From positions 2,901-13,277 of the forward strand of contig MFJJ01000013.1 of NCBI GenBank assembly GCA_001780895.1: a stretch of 10,377 nucleotides of DNA, in the 5' to 3' direction. The position numbers were made by a program, and so were the translations under genes. The notes beneath the pieces were generated by a model. It was given only the letters and a program-made list of their open reading frames with translations. It was not told the origin of the DNA and did no database searches. This stretch comes from Candidatus Gottesmanbacteria bacterium RIFCSPHIGHO2_01_FULL_46_14 (lineage in GTDB: Bacteria; Patescibacteriota; Microgenomatia; UBA10105; UBA927). Shown piece after piece: positions 1-6,054 of the stretch; the first letter of the stretch is position 1; each line of letters starts with the position of its first letter.

Positions 1-206
1 GTGGAAGTTTGACCGACGCATACCCCTATATTTTCACAATCGGTCTATTTTCCATGATTCTTACCCAAATATTTATTAATACCGGCATGAATATGGGGAT
101 TATTCCGATTACCGGAATTACACTGCCTTTTGTTTCCTATGGAGGAAGCTCGGTATTATCTCTGTGTCTCTCGTTTGGGTTACTGTGGGCGATACGGGGC
201 AGGTAA
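1..206 (+). CDS. FtsW/RodA/SpoVE-family SEDS protein, C-terminal fragment
   Basis: This is the last ~67 codons of a gene that begins before the window (reading frame at position 3, stop TAA at 204-206). SEDS proteins are polytopic membrane peptidoglycan glycosyltransferases that polymerise lipid II during division (FtsW) or elongation (RodA). The diagnostic C-terminal signature is visible: a Q-x-F-I-N-x-G-M-N-M-G stretch, then the P-x-T-G-I-x-L-P-F-x-SYGGSS loop, then a final hydrophobic helix ending in a short basic tail (IRGR). A TTG codon at position 9 is in frame but lies inside a conserved transmembrane region, so it is not the true start. FtsW cannot be separated from RodA on this fragment. 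The next gene, rplU, begins 36 nt downstream and appears to have its own promoter. Confidence 0.9.
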   Translation, partial: GSLTDAYPYIFTIGLFSMILTQIFINTGMNMGIIPITGITLPFVSYGGSSVLSLCLSFGLLWAIRGR

Positions 207-236
207 TTGCGTTTAGGGCCTCATAATTGATACAAT
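207..236 (+). promoter_or_regulatory. Predicted rplU promoter (extended -10, leaderless spacing)
   Basis: The 36-nt gap before rplU contains TACAAT at 231-236, preceded by TG and one base (228-230), an extended -10. A weak -35-like TTGCGT lies at 207-212 with an 18-nt spacer. Seven bases separate the -10 from the ATG at 243, so transcription would start at or next to the start codon. No Shine-Dalgarno sequence is present. This is inferred from consensus matching only. Confidence 0.5.
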
Positions 237-242
237 AGGGTC

Positions 243-557
243 ATGTTTGCAATCGTTGATATTGCCGGCAAGCAATATAAAGCTACCAAAGGCGCAAAGC
301 TCGTGGTTGATAAACTCGATGGTAAAGAAGGAGACAGCGTCAAATTCGATCGCGTTTTTCTTATTTCTGACGACAAGAAAACCACAACGGGAAATCCTGT
401 GGTTAAGGGTGCGATCGTTGCTGCTAAAATACTCTCGCAACAAAAAGGCGAGAAAATTCACATCCGTCGTTTTAAGTCCAAAGTGCGGGAACGCCGTCAT
501 GTAGGATTTCGACCAAGAGAAACCGCTATCGAGATAGTATCGATTACCGTAAAATGA
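243..557 (+). CDS. rplU: 50S ribosomal protein L21
   Basis: L21 is a structural protein of the large ribosomal subunit that binds 23S rRNA. The 104-residue product has the family's usual length. It begins MFAIVDIAGKQYK, matching the canonical MYAVIxxGGKQYx start, followed by the V-D-K-L-x-x-x-x-G-D-x-V-x-F-D segment. It ends with the basic K-x-x-x-R-R-F-K-S-K-x-R-x-R-R rRNA-binding region and a G-F-R-P-R-E-T beta strand. The ATG at 243 gives this canonical N-terminus. There is no Shine-Dalgarno sequence, and a -10 element sits seven bases upstream, consistent with a leaderless transcript. The stop overlaps the next gene's start by ATGA (554-557), so the methyltransferase is probably translationally coupled. 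Confidence 0.96.
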   Translation: MFAIVDIAGKQYKATKGAKLVVDKLDGKEGDSVKFDRVFLISDDKKTTTGNPVVKGAIVAAKILSQQKGEKIHIRRFKSKVRERRHVGFRPRETAIEIVSITVK

Positions 558-1615
558 CCCTTCTGCTCGTGTTTGGTTCTACCCCCGATCTTGCTTGGCA
601 AGAACTTAATAGCATGGTACCGCTGGCCGAACGAACTTCTCCCCACACTGCAGTTGTCCATGATGGTAGCGTTGATCCATTAAACAGGCTCGGCGGAGTC
701 ACAAAAATTGGGAGATTGTCTCATGTCGTTTCTTCCATCGACGCATCAACCCTCGTGCCGATTCTTTCTACGGAGCACTTTCGCTCGTTTGGGATAAGTA
801 CCGCCGATACAGCACCTGTTTCTCAAGCATTGCTTGCCCGAATAAAGGAAGAACTTGGCAAGCCAGTGCGGTATGTATCGGGCCAACTTTCTTCAGTCGT
901 CATCACCAAGCAACACGTGTGTGAACTTGTTGTTTTTCCGTACCGGGGAAAATTTGGTGTGGCAGTGACGGTCTCTGTGCAGGATTTCGAGGGATGGACG
1001 AAGCGGGATCGCGGACGGCCGTATGCTGATCCCAAAGCCGGCATGTTGCCGCCAAAAGTTGCCCGGATGATGGTTAATATCGCCGGTTCTTCCTTGTCAC
1101 AAAAAACTTTGTTGGATCCCTTTTGCGGCATGGGGACGATTGTAGCCGAAGCCCTCCTTCTGGGTTGGCAGGTGATCGGAAGCGATCAGTCTGTTGATGC
1201 GGTCAAAAAAGCGCAAGTAAATCTACAATGGTTAGGTCTTTCAAATAAAAAGTGGAAATTTTTTGTTTCAGATGCGACACACATATCGGAGAAAATCGTA
1301 CCGGTCGATGCAATTGTAACCGAGCCGTTTATGGGCAAGCCGGATGTTCCCGATGAAAAGGTACGGGACATGGTGACCGGTCTCGAAAAACTGTATATCG
1401 GTTGCTTGAAGGATTGGTACGCGATTGTAAAGCCCGGCGGGAAGGTTGTCATGATCGTGCCGCGATTTGTCAGGGGGAAAAAAAACTACTTCGTGAAAAA
1501 AGTCATTGACAGCTGTGAAACCCTTGGGTATACTGTGCTCGTTGGTCCTATAGAGTATGCACGACCAAACGCAATGGTAAAACGAGAAATTTTCGTTTTT
1601 ACCAAATTAGTCTAA
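554..1615 (+). CDS. Trm11/TrmG10-like SAM-dependent RNA methyltransferase
   Basis: The 353-residue protein resembles the THUMP-plus-Rossmann methyltransferases typified by archaeal TrmG10 and eukaryotic Trm11, which methylate guanosine N2 in tRNA. Residues ~1-145 form an N-terminal region whose THUMP identity is inferred rather than read. Residues 150-176 carry the R-D-R-G-R-P-x-x-D-P-K-A-G-M-L-P-P-K linker typical of the family. SAM motif I is DPFCGMGT (188-195), with acidic D211 at the end of beta-2. Motif IV reads TEPFMG (256-261), where the family usually has (N/D/S)PPY, so substrate or chemistry may differ. The gene overlaps rplU by four bases and is followed 39 nt later by rpmA. This suggests co-expression with L21 and L27 and possibly a tRNA or rRNA substrate. 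The exact target nucleotide is unknown. The stop codon lies inside a palindrome. Confidence 0.8.
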   Translation: MTLLLVFGSTPDLAWQELNSMVPLAERTSPHTAVVHDGSVDPLNRLGGVTKIGRLSHVVSSIDASTLVPILSTEHFRSFGISTADTAPVSQALLARIKEELGKPVRYVSGQLSSVVITKQHVCELVVFPYRGKFGVAVTVSVQDFEGWTKRDRGRPYADPKAGMLPPKVARMMVNIAGSSLSQKTLLDPFCGMGTIVAEALLLGWQVIGSDQSVDAVKKAQVNLQWLGLSNKKWKFFVSDATHISEKIVPVDAIVTEPFMGKPDVPDEKVRDMVTGLEKLYIGCLKDWYAIVKPGGKVVMIVPRFVRGKKNYFVKKVIDSCETLGYTVLVGPIEYARPNAMVKREIFVFTKLV

Positions 1616-1637
1616 TTTGTCCAATTAGTCTAATTTG
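1603..1637. repeat. Tandem pair of AT-rich palindromes over a stop codon
   Basis: Positions 1603-1619 form a perfect dyad, CAAATTAG-T-CTAATTTG. A near-identical copy follows at 1622-1637, missing one A in its left arm. The shared 15-mer AATTAGTCTAATTTG is repeated with an 18-base period (1605-1619 and 1623-1637). The methyltransferase stop codon (1613-1615) is inside the first copy, and the rpmA start is 17 nt beyond the second. No T-run follows, so this is not a standard intrinsic terminator. It could be a paired operator, an mRNA processing hairpin, or a slippage duplication of the gene end. Confidence 0.8.
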
Positions 1638-1654
1638 ACAAATAGAAAAATTTT

Positions 1655-1909
1655 ATGGCACACGTGAAAGCAAGCGGTACCGCAAAAGGCAATAAAGATT
1701 CCGTTTCCAAACGACTTGGGGTAAAAGTATACGGAGGTCAGCATGCCAAGCCCGGCAATATAATCATTCGACAAAAAGGAACGAAAGTAGTCCCCGGTGA
1801 GGGCGTGATGATGGGGCGGGATTATACGATTTTTGCGACCCAAGTGGGACTCGTGCAATTTTCGAGCAAATTAGGTAAACAGGTTGTATCCGTCGTGCCC
1901 GCGGCATAA
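1655..1909 (+). CDS. rpmA: 50S ribosomal protein L27
   Basis: L27 is a large-subunit ribosomal protein whose N-terminal tail reaches toward the peptidyl-transferase centre. The 84-residue product has standard length and signatures: a KGNKDS-x-S-K-R-L-G-V-K segment, then G-G-Q-x-x-x-P-G-x-I-I-I-R-Q-K-G-T, then PGEGVMMGRDYTIFA. It starts MAHVKASG, with no cleavable Firmicute-type extension, and valine replaces the lysine usual at position 4. The ATG at 1655 is fixed by this N-terminus. No Shine-Dalgarno sequence precedes it; the upstream bases are A/T-rich. The stop is three nucleotides before parB, so the two are almost certainly co-transcribed. Confidence 0.96.
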   Translation: MAHVKASGTAKGNKDSVSKRLGVKVYGGQHAKPGNIIIRQKGTKVVPGEGVMMGRDYTIFATQVGLVQFSSKLGKQVVSVVPAA

Positions 1910-1912
1910 AAA

Positions 1913-2725
1913 ATGGCTGACACACAACAAGTGCTTCATCTCGAAATCAACATGGTAGAGCCAAACCCTCTCCAGCCGCGCGGTCTGATTTCTCCTGATT
2001 CGCTTTCTGATTTAGTAAATTCGATAAAAGAACACGGTATTATTGAGCCCCTCGTCGTTGCAAAAACGCCGGCAGGCTACCAGCTTATTGCCGGCGAGCG
2101 TCGCTGGAGAGCAAGTAAACTCGCTGGTCTGACGACGGTGCCGGTCCTCGTTAAGGAAACCACCGCCAAAGGGATGCTCGAGATGGCCATCGTCGAAAAC
2201 GTCCAGCGTGAAGATCTCAATCCCATAGAACGCGCTCAGGCATTCCAGCGCCTCATTGAAGAGTTTGGCCTTCCGGTTTCGGAGATTTCCAAACGTATCG
2301 GAAAGAGTGAATCGTATGTCAGTAATACCATGCGGCTTATGGCCCTTCCCGACGCAATAAAAGATGGTCTCATATCCGGCGCCATTACCGAGGGGCACGC
2401 ACGTGCGATTGCAGGACTTGGTGAGGTAAGACTCATGGTCGATGCGTATAAAACGATTTTAGCCGAAAGCGCGTCTGTACGGAGAGCCGAAGATCTCGCG
2501 CGCAGACTCAAAGCCCAGTACGACAAAAAACCGACGATGAAAGTTGAGCGGATTCACAGTGATGAGCTCGATATCATGGCCAAAGACATGGCACAAGCAG
2601 TCAATGGGCTAGTGAAAATTACGCAATCGAAAGTAGAGGCGAGACTCGTGTTTGTGATTCGCGGTAATCTCGAAAGTACGAGTAAATCTTTGAAACTCAT
2701 CCACGGACACCTTGCTGAAAAATGA
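1913..2725 (+). CDS. parB: ParB/Spo0J-family chromosome partitioning protein
   Basis: ParB is a CTP-dependent clamp that loads at parS sites near the origin and works with the ATPase ParA in chromosome segregation. The 270-residue protein has the full family layout. Box I, NPLQPR, is at 18-23. The box II/CTP-binding motif GERRWRA is at 61-67, followed by ENVQREDLNPIE at 95-106. A helix-turn-helix spans roughly 120-141 (S-E-I-S-K-R-I-G-K-S-E-S-Y-V-S-N). A C-terminal region of about 190-270 is probably the dimerisation domain. The spacing and motif set favour a housekeeping ParB over a short plasmid or nucleoid-occlusion variant. No parA is present in this window. The gene starts three nucleotides after rpmA and ends eight nucleotides from the convergent lepB. 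Confidence 0.93.
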   Translation: MADTQQVLHLEINMVEPNPLQPRGLISPDSLSDLVNSIKEHGIIEPLVVAKTPAGYQLIAGERRWRASKLAGLTTVPVLVKETTAKGMLEMAIVENVQREDLNPIERAQAFQRLIEEFGLPVSEISKRIGKSESYVSNTMRLMALPDAIKDGLISGAITEGHARAIAGLGEVRLMVDAYKTILAESASVRRAEDLARRLKAQYDKKPTMKVERIHSDELDIMAKDMAQAVNGLVKITQSKVEARLVFVIRGNLESTSKSLKLIHGHLAEK

Positions 2726-2733
2726 GAGAGTAA

Positions 2734-3300
2734 TTAATTGAGGGTATACGCCGGGTGGGGAACGAGGCCAAATTCTGAAAACGGCCAGTAACGTAAAAAC
2801 GCTTTTCCGATAAAATCTTCTTTTGGTATCGGGCCGAATTCCCGGGAATCGGAACTATGGGGTCGATTGTCTCCTGCGACAAAATACATACCTTCCGGAA
2901 CCGTGATTTCTTCTCCTTCTCGCAGGTACGACCCGCCGAAGATAACGACACCAGGCGTTAAGTATGGCTCAATTACTTTTTCATTATTAACGTAGAGAGC
3001 ATTATCGTGAAGGCTTACCGTATCACCGGGAAGCCCGATGATGCGCTTGATGTAGTCAATTTCTTTATTGCTCGGAGATTTAAATATGACCACATCACCG
3101 CGGGCGGGATTTTTCAGCTTGTATTCAATTTTATTGGTAAGAATATATTCGCCGTTATGGAAATTGGGTTCCATCGAGGCGCCGTTAATTTCCTGCGGCG
3201 ACATGATAAAGAGGTAAATCATGACCATGATGGCCAGAATGACCACGATTCCCTGGAGAAAATCAAAAATTGCCCCTACGACGCGTTTAATTAGGTCCAT
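2734..3300 (-). CDS. lepB: Signal peptidase I
   Basis: Type I signal peptidase cleaves signal peptides from exported proteins at the outer face of the cytoplasmic membrane, using a Ser-Lys dyad. The 188-residue protein has one N-terminal transmembrane helix (~13-33). The catalytic serine is S42 in NGASMEPNF and the general-base lysine is K85 in DYIKRIIGLPGD. The conserved box GDNRPHSSDSREFGP spans 143-157. It is compact, like Gram-positive SipS-type enzymes. The ATG at 3300 is preferred over an in-frame TTG at 3336, because the TTG lies inside the predicted -35 hexamer and adds 12 residues with no family support. The gene converges on parB with an 8-nt gap and no visible terminator, and diverges from the tRNA gene. 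It could process the signal peptide of the large secreted protein encoded at 3765-6011. Confidence 0.95.
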   Translation of the reverse strand: MDLIKRVVGAIFDFLQGIVVILAIMVMIYLFIMSPQEINGASMEPNFHNGEYILTNKIEYKLKNPARGDVVIFKSPSNKEIDYIKRIIGLPGDTVSLHDNALYVNNEKVIEPYLTPGVVIFGGSYLREGEEITVPEGMYFVAGDNRPHSSDSREFGPIPKEDFIGKAFLRYWPFSEFGLVPHPAYTLN

Positions 3301-3307
3301 ATATATA

Positions 3308-3336
3308 AGTGTAGGTGATATAATAGAGACCGTCAA
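3308..3336 (-). promoter_or_regulatory. Predicted lepB promoter (leaderless spacing)
   Basis: On the - strand, TTGACG (3336-3331) is followed after exactly 17 bases by TACACT (3313-3308). Seven further bases (TATATAT) lead to the lepB ATG at 3300. The +1 would therefore fall on or beside the A of the ATG, giving a leaderless mRNA, and no Shine-Dalgarno sequence exists. The element overlaps the tRNA promoter on the opposite strand. Confidence 0.6.
3316..3324 (+). promoter_or_regulatory. Predicted extended -10 for tRNA-Val
   Basis: TG-A-TATAAT at 3316-3324 is a perfect extended -10. No good -35 is seen at 17-18 nt upstream, as expected for extended -10 promoters. The +1 would be near 3331, leaving about 18 nt of 5' leader before the mature tRNA at 3349. 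It overlaps the lepB promoter, so the two may compete for polymerase. Confidence 0.55.
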
Positions 3337-3348
3337 GCCGTGGAAAAC

Positions 3349-3420
3349 GGACGACTAGCTCAGTGGTAGAGCGCTTCGTTGACATCGAAGAGGCCGTTGG
3401 TTCAATCCCAACGTCGTCCA
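3349..3420 (+). tRNA. tRNA-Val (anticodon GAC)
   Basis: A complete 72-nt cloverleaf can be folded by eye. The acceptor stem is GGACGAC/GTCGTCC. The D stem is GCTC/GAGC with loop AGTGGTA. The anticodon stem is CTTCG/CGAAG with loop TTGACAT, giving anticodon GAC, which reads valine codons GTC and GTT. The variable loop is AGGCC, and the T stem is GTTGG/CCAAC with loop TTCAATC. Every stem is fully paired and there is no intron. The discriminator is A3420 and the genome continues CTT, so CCA is not encoded and must be added by a nucleotidyltransferase. Confidence 0.95.
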
Positions 3421-3445
3421 CTTAATATTGATCATAAATCTATTT

Positions 3446-3763
3446 ATGTCATACAGAATCGTGTGGCCGAGCGTTCTTCTTGTGATGATTCTGTCCTCTG
3501 AAATATTACTTTTTCAATGCGACAGCGGGTTCATCATTGGGGGGTGCGAGGTGGTGCGTGCTTTTTTGGATTCTTTTGTTTTTATTTCGCTTGTCTGTTA
3601 CGTGATTCTGGTATTAATTATGAAGATAGTGATTTCCCGCTTTCATAGAGCTGGAAAATGGATGTATATTGCTTTAGGACCACTCTCGCTAATTATTTCG
3701 GGAATAATAGTATATTTTGACCCTATGTTTTTACTGTATCCACTCAAGCTTCGGGGATTTTAA
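3446..3763 (+). CDS. Small three-helix membrane protein, unknown function
   Basis: I do not recognise this family. The 105-residue product is strongly hydrophobic, with three likely transmembrane segments at about 6-24, 39-63 and 72-91. Short basic stretches (R65-K71 and K101-R103) suggest cytoplasmic connections. Two cysteines (C25, C34) flank a glycine-rich loop (GFIIGG) after the first helix and could form a disulfide if external. I chose the ATG at 3446; an in-frame TTG at 3428 would add six residues and sits only eight bases from the tRNA. No clear promoter or Shine-Dalgarno sequence is visible, so it may be expressed by read-through from the tRNA promoter. It ends one base before the convergent propeller-lipase gene ends. 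It is a plausible real gene because of its consistent hydrophobic pattern and the lack of a competing reading frame. Confidence 0.65.
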   Translation: MSYRIVWPSVLLVMILSSEILLFQCDSGFIIGGCEVVRAFLDSFVFISLVCYVILVLIMKIVISRFHRAGKWMYIALGPLSLIISGIIVYFDPMFLLYPLKLRGF

Positions 3764-3764
3764 A

Positions 3765-6011
3765 TTACTTCATTACGTCTTCAATAGGATTTTTTTCATC
3801 AAAAGTAATTGTGGCAAATTTCGGAAAAATAGAGTTGTGTTTGTATTCTTTCCATAATGTCCTTCCGTCAGATAAAAATTGCGCCACGATGATATCGTTT
3901 CCGAATTTTTTGGGTTGCAAGATCAATTTGTATTTTCCTTTTTTGGGGTTGGCAAATGCCACAATGCCGCTTGTATCATGTTTCGTTTTTCCGTCCGGGT
4001 CCGTTACTTCGAAGATCGACGGATAACTCATAACTACGAGTGCCGACGTGGGCTCCTGTGCTGTCAATGCTTGAACTGATGGAATACCAAGAAAATCGAG
4101 AATCGTTTGGACACCAAGAGGATTTTGAATGACCCCGGTGTGAGACAAAGGCAGCATTGTGTTTGTGGCACCGGAAATGACACTGCTGATTCCAAGGACG
4201 GTGCCATCGCCGGTTTTCGTATATTCTTTATCCGTTGGATTTCCATCGAGCCACAACCCTTTATTTACTTGTTTGTTGGTCGGATCTTTGACGATAATGC
4301 TCGTCAGTGTTTTTTGATTATTTCCTGAAATCGTGCCAACCACGACTCCGAAAAATGGGTTGGATAATCCGATGGGAAGCCAATTATTTTGAATATGTAA
4401 AGAGCTTGTGGATTTGAGCTGTTTTGTCTTTTTGTCACGAAGATAGTTAAACGTCGGGAGAAGATTTTGAATCGAAGGAACGTATTGATGAACACTCTCA
4501 AAATCGGTCAGATTATGAAGTTTGTTGCATCGCTTGAGTAAAATAGTCATCGCCGACCGAAAGAGAAAATTATCATTCCATGCTTTGCCCGCGGCCCATG
4601 CGGGGTATGCATGCGGCATTCCATTTAAAGGTGAGCCAACAGTCACGAGATGATCAAGACGATTGTTTTGTTGACTCGTCTGGAGATAGCCGGTACTCAG
4701 CAGTCCTCCCATGCTATGGGCAACCAGATCAACTTTTTCATTTGGTACCGTATTGGCATCAATAAATTGGGTGAGACCGGATATAGTGTCCGGAATTTGT
4801 TTGCGCCAGTCATATGCATAAAGAAGTGGGAGTTTACCTGCCCGAGAGAGCGAATCGGTTAAGGGAGAGTAAATAGATTCTGCGAGCGGATTAAGTATCC
4901 AATTTCCTTCATATCCGCTCGATTTGCAATTGAGAAATGCATCCGCATTCCAACTCCCGCCAAAGCCCGGTACAACAACGATTTTTGTTGTAGCCGGTGG
5001 CATCGGGGATGGGGTCGGAGTGGGCGTCGGGTTTCCATTGGGAAGGGGTCCATCTGCCGCCAGTCCAATACGCAGTTTTGTTTGACTGTTATATGGACCA
5101 AGTGCGGTGTAGTAGATGAGCGTTGTGCCGTTGGGCAATGTAATAACAGACGGATCAGCAACGACCTGGTTGTCAAATGTTCCTGGTGCCCCGGGCAATA
5201 CTACCGGGTTCTTATCAGCCGGTTTGATCCAGGAGATTCCATCGGGAGACGTTGCGTAGTTGATGGAGAATGGTGAATTAGTTGAGTACCACATGTGATA
5301 CGTCGTTCCGTCGAAGATCACCGATGATCCCCCAAAATCGTTGTGTTCCCAAATTTGGGTTTTAGTAATAATGGGATTGCCTGCATACGGCGTCCACGTA
5401 ATCCCATCCGGCGACGTCGCCAGCCCAATCTGCCAGTTCCCACCATCCGTCGAACTAAACCACATCTTATACTCCGATCCGACCTTGAGGACAAAGGGGT
5501 GCGCTTGGCTTCCGGCTCCCCAAGTTGGCGAACTTAGAGAAAGCGCATTGTATGTTATTTTATTCCATACAAATCCATTGCTTGATTCTGCATATCCAAC
5601 TCTAAAATTCGTCGTGTCATCTGGAGTCGATGTATACCAGAGTTTATAAGTAGATCCATCTTTAAACACAGATGGAGTATTAAAGTTTTTAGGTTCGCTT
5701 TGATTATTAGTATCCCAAAATAAAACGGGATTATTAGCATATTTGCTAAAGTCCGTTGCATTAAGAGAATCAGCGTACCCTGAGCTCCAATATTGATCAT
5801 TGTGTCCCGCAAACCATAGTTTAATGGTATTATCTTCAAAGAAAATTGATGGGTGTGCGACACGCACAGAATCCCAACTTTGTGGACCAGTTAATAAGAC
5901 CGGTGTTGAATGTTTCGTAAAAACTCCAAAGGCAAAAGTTTTTGGGGAAGCAAAAGACAAGGGTAGAAAAATAAGAAAGACTAAAAACAACTTGGGCAGG
6001 AATTTTTTCAC
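3765..6011 (-). CDS. Secreted beta-propeller + LCAT/PGAP1-like hydrolase fusion
   Basis: A 748-residue exported multidomain protein. A signal peptide covers ~1-28 (MKK, hydrophobic core, no lipobox). Residues ~35-322 hold five similar blades with motifs such as HPSIFFEDNTIKLWFAG (53-69), TPSVFKDGSTYKLWYTS (112-128), HPFVLKVGSEYKMWFSS (171-187), 228-244 and 286-303. The ~57-59-residue period and SPDGITW-type turns resemble the five-bladed propellers of GH43/GH32/GH130-like sugar-binding enzymes. A Pro/Thr linker (~326-341) leads to an alpha/beta-hydrolase. Its features are the oxyanion loop PGFGGSW (348-354), the nucleophile elbow AHSMGG with S433, GDGTV with D602, and SHTG with H624, an LCAT/PGAP1-like triad. 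Residues ~648-748 form a beta-rich C-terminal domain. C362 and C495 could pair. The likely role is an extracellular esterase or lipase targeted by a glycan-binding propeller; the substrate is unknown. Start GTG at 6011 is set by the signal peptide. Confidence 0.85.
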   Translation of the reverse strand: MKKFLPKLFLVFLIFLPLSFASPKTFAFGVFTKHSTPVLLTGPQSWDSVRVAHPSIFFEDNTIKLWFAGHNDQYWSSGYADSLNATDFSKYANNPVLFWDTNNQSEPKNFNTPSVFKDGSTYKLWYTSTPDDTTNFRVGYAESSNGFVWNKITYNALSLSSPTWGAGSQAHPFVLKVGSEYKMWFSSTDGGNWQIGLATSPDGITWTPYAGNPIITKTQIWEHNDFGGSSVIFDGTTYHMWYSTNSPFSINYATSPDGISWIKPADKNPVVLPGAPGTFDNQVVADPSVITLPNGTTLIYYTALGPYNSQTKLRIGLAADGPLPNGNPTPTPTPSPMPPATTKIVVVPGFGGSWNADAFLNCKSSGYEGNWILNPLAESIYSPLTDSLSRAGKLPLLYAYDWRKQIPDTISGLTQFIDANTVPNEKVDLVAHSMGGLLSTGYLQTSQQNNRLDHLVTVGSPLNGMPHAYPAWAAGKAWNDNFLFRSAMTILLKRCNKLHNLTDFESVHQYVPSIQNLLPTFNYLRDKKTKQLKSTSSLHIQNNWLPIGLSNPFFGVVVGTISGNNQKTLTSIIVKDPTNKQVNKGLWLDGNPTDKEYTKTGDGTVLGISSVISGATNTMLPLSHTGVIQNPLGVQTILDFLGIPSVQALTAQEPTSALVVMSYPSIFEVTDPDGKTKHDTSGIVAFANPKKGKYKLILQPKKFGNDIIVAQFLSDGRTLWKEYKHNSIFPKFATITFDEKNPIEDVMK

Positions 6012-6029
6012 AAATTAATGTTGTTAATA

Positions 6030-6038
6030 ATTATAACA
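6030..6038 (-). promoter_or_regulatory. Predicted extended -10 for the propeller-lipase gene
   Basis: On the - strand, TG-T-TATAAT lies at 6038-6030, a perfect extended -10, about 18 nt before the GTG start at 6011. A TTGACA is present at 6061-6056 but with a long 20-nt spacer. On the + strand the same bases read TATAAC (6032-6037), a possible -10 for the divergent methyltransferase with TTCACA at 6007-6012. This suggests one symmetric element driving both directions. Confidence 0.45.
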
Positions 6039-6054
6039 GAGGGTGACTATAGTG

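Noticed and set aside
213..500. Open frame on the - strand over rplU
   Set aside because: It is a shadow of rplU, which has an unambiguous family match; the antisense product shows no recognisable motif.
1635..1640. Consensus TTGACA before rpmA as a -35 box
   Set aside because: The -10 position at 16-18 nt falls inside rpmA and shows no TATAAT-like hexamer. The weak TAGAAA at 1643-1648 is not convincing either.
2838..2849. Palindrome ATTCCCGGGAAT inside lepB, possible second REP-like element
   Set aside because: It encodes the conserved DSREF part of the signal peptidase box, has no loop or REP-style flanks, and is explained by codon choice.
3301..3336. Upstream TTG start adding 12 residues to signal peptidase I
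   Set aside because: The TTG overlaps the predicted -35 hexamer, the extension has no family support, and ATG at 3300 gives a normal short cytoplasmic N-terminus before the membrane helix.
3418..3420. Encoded CCA at the end of the tRNA
   Set aside because: The two C residues pair in the acceptor stem and the A is the discriminator; the following bases are CTT, so CCA is not encoded.
3721..3800. Bidirectional terminator between the convergent membrane-protein and lipase genes
   Set aside because: The stops are one base apart, and no GC-rich hairpin followed by a T-run is visible on either strand.
5004..5034. Repetitive DNA in the Pro/Thr linker as a tandem repeat locus
   Set aside because: The repetition is only that of the low-complexity PTPTPTPSP linker; there is no exact longer unit.
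4859..5176. Open frame on the - strand within the propeller-lipase gene
   Set aside because: Out-of-frame shadow of the linker and propeller region. Its arginine- and proline-rich composition is a by-product of the real codons.
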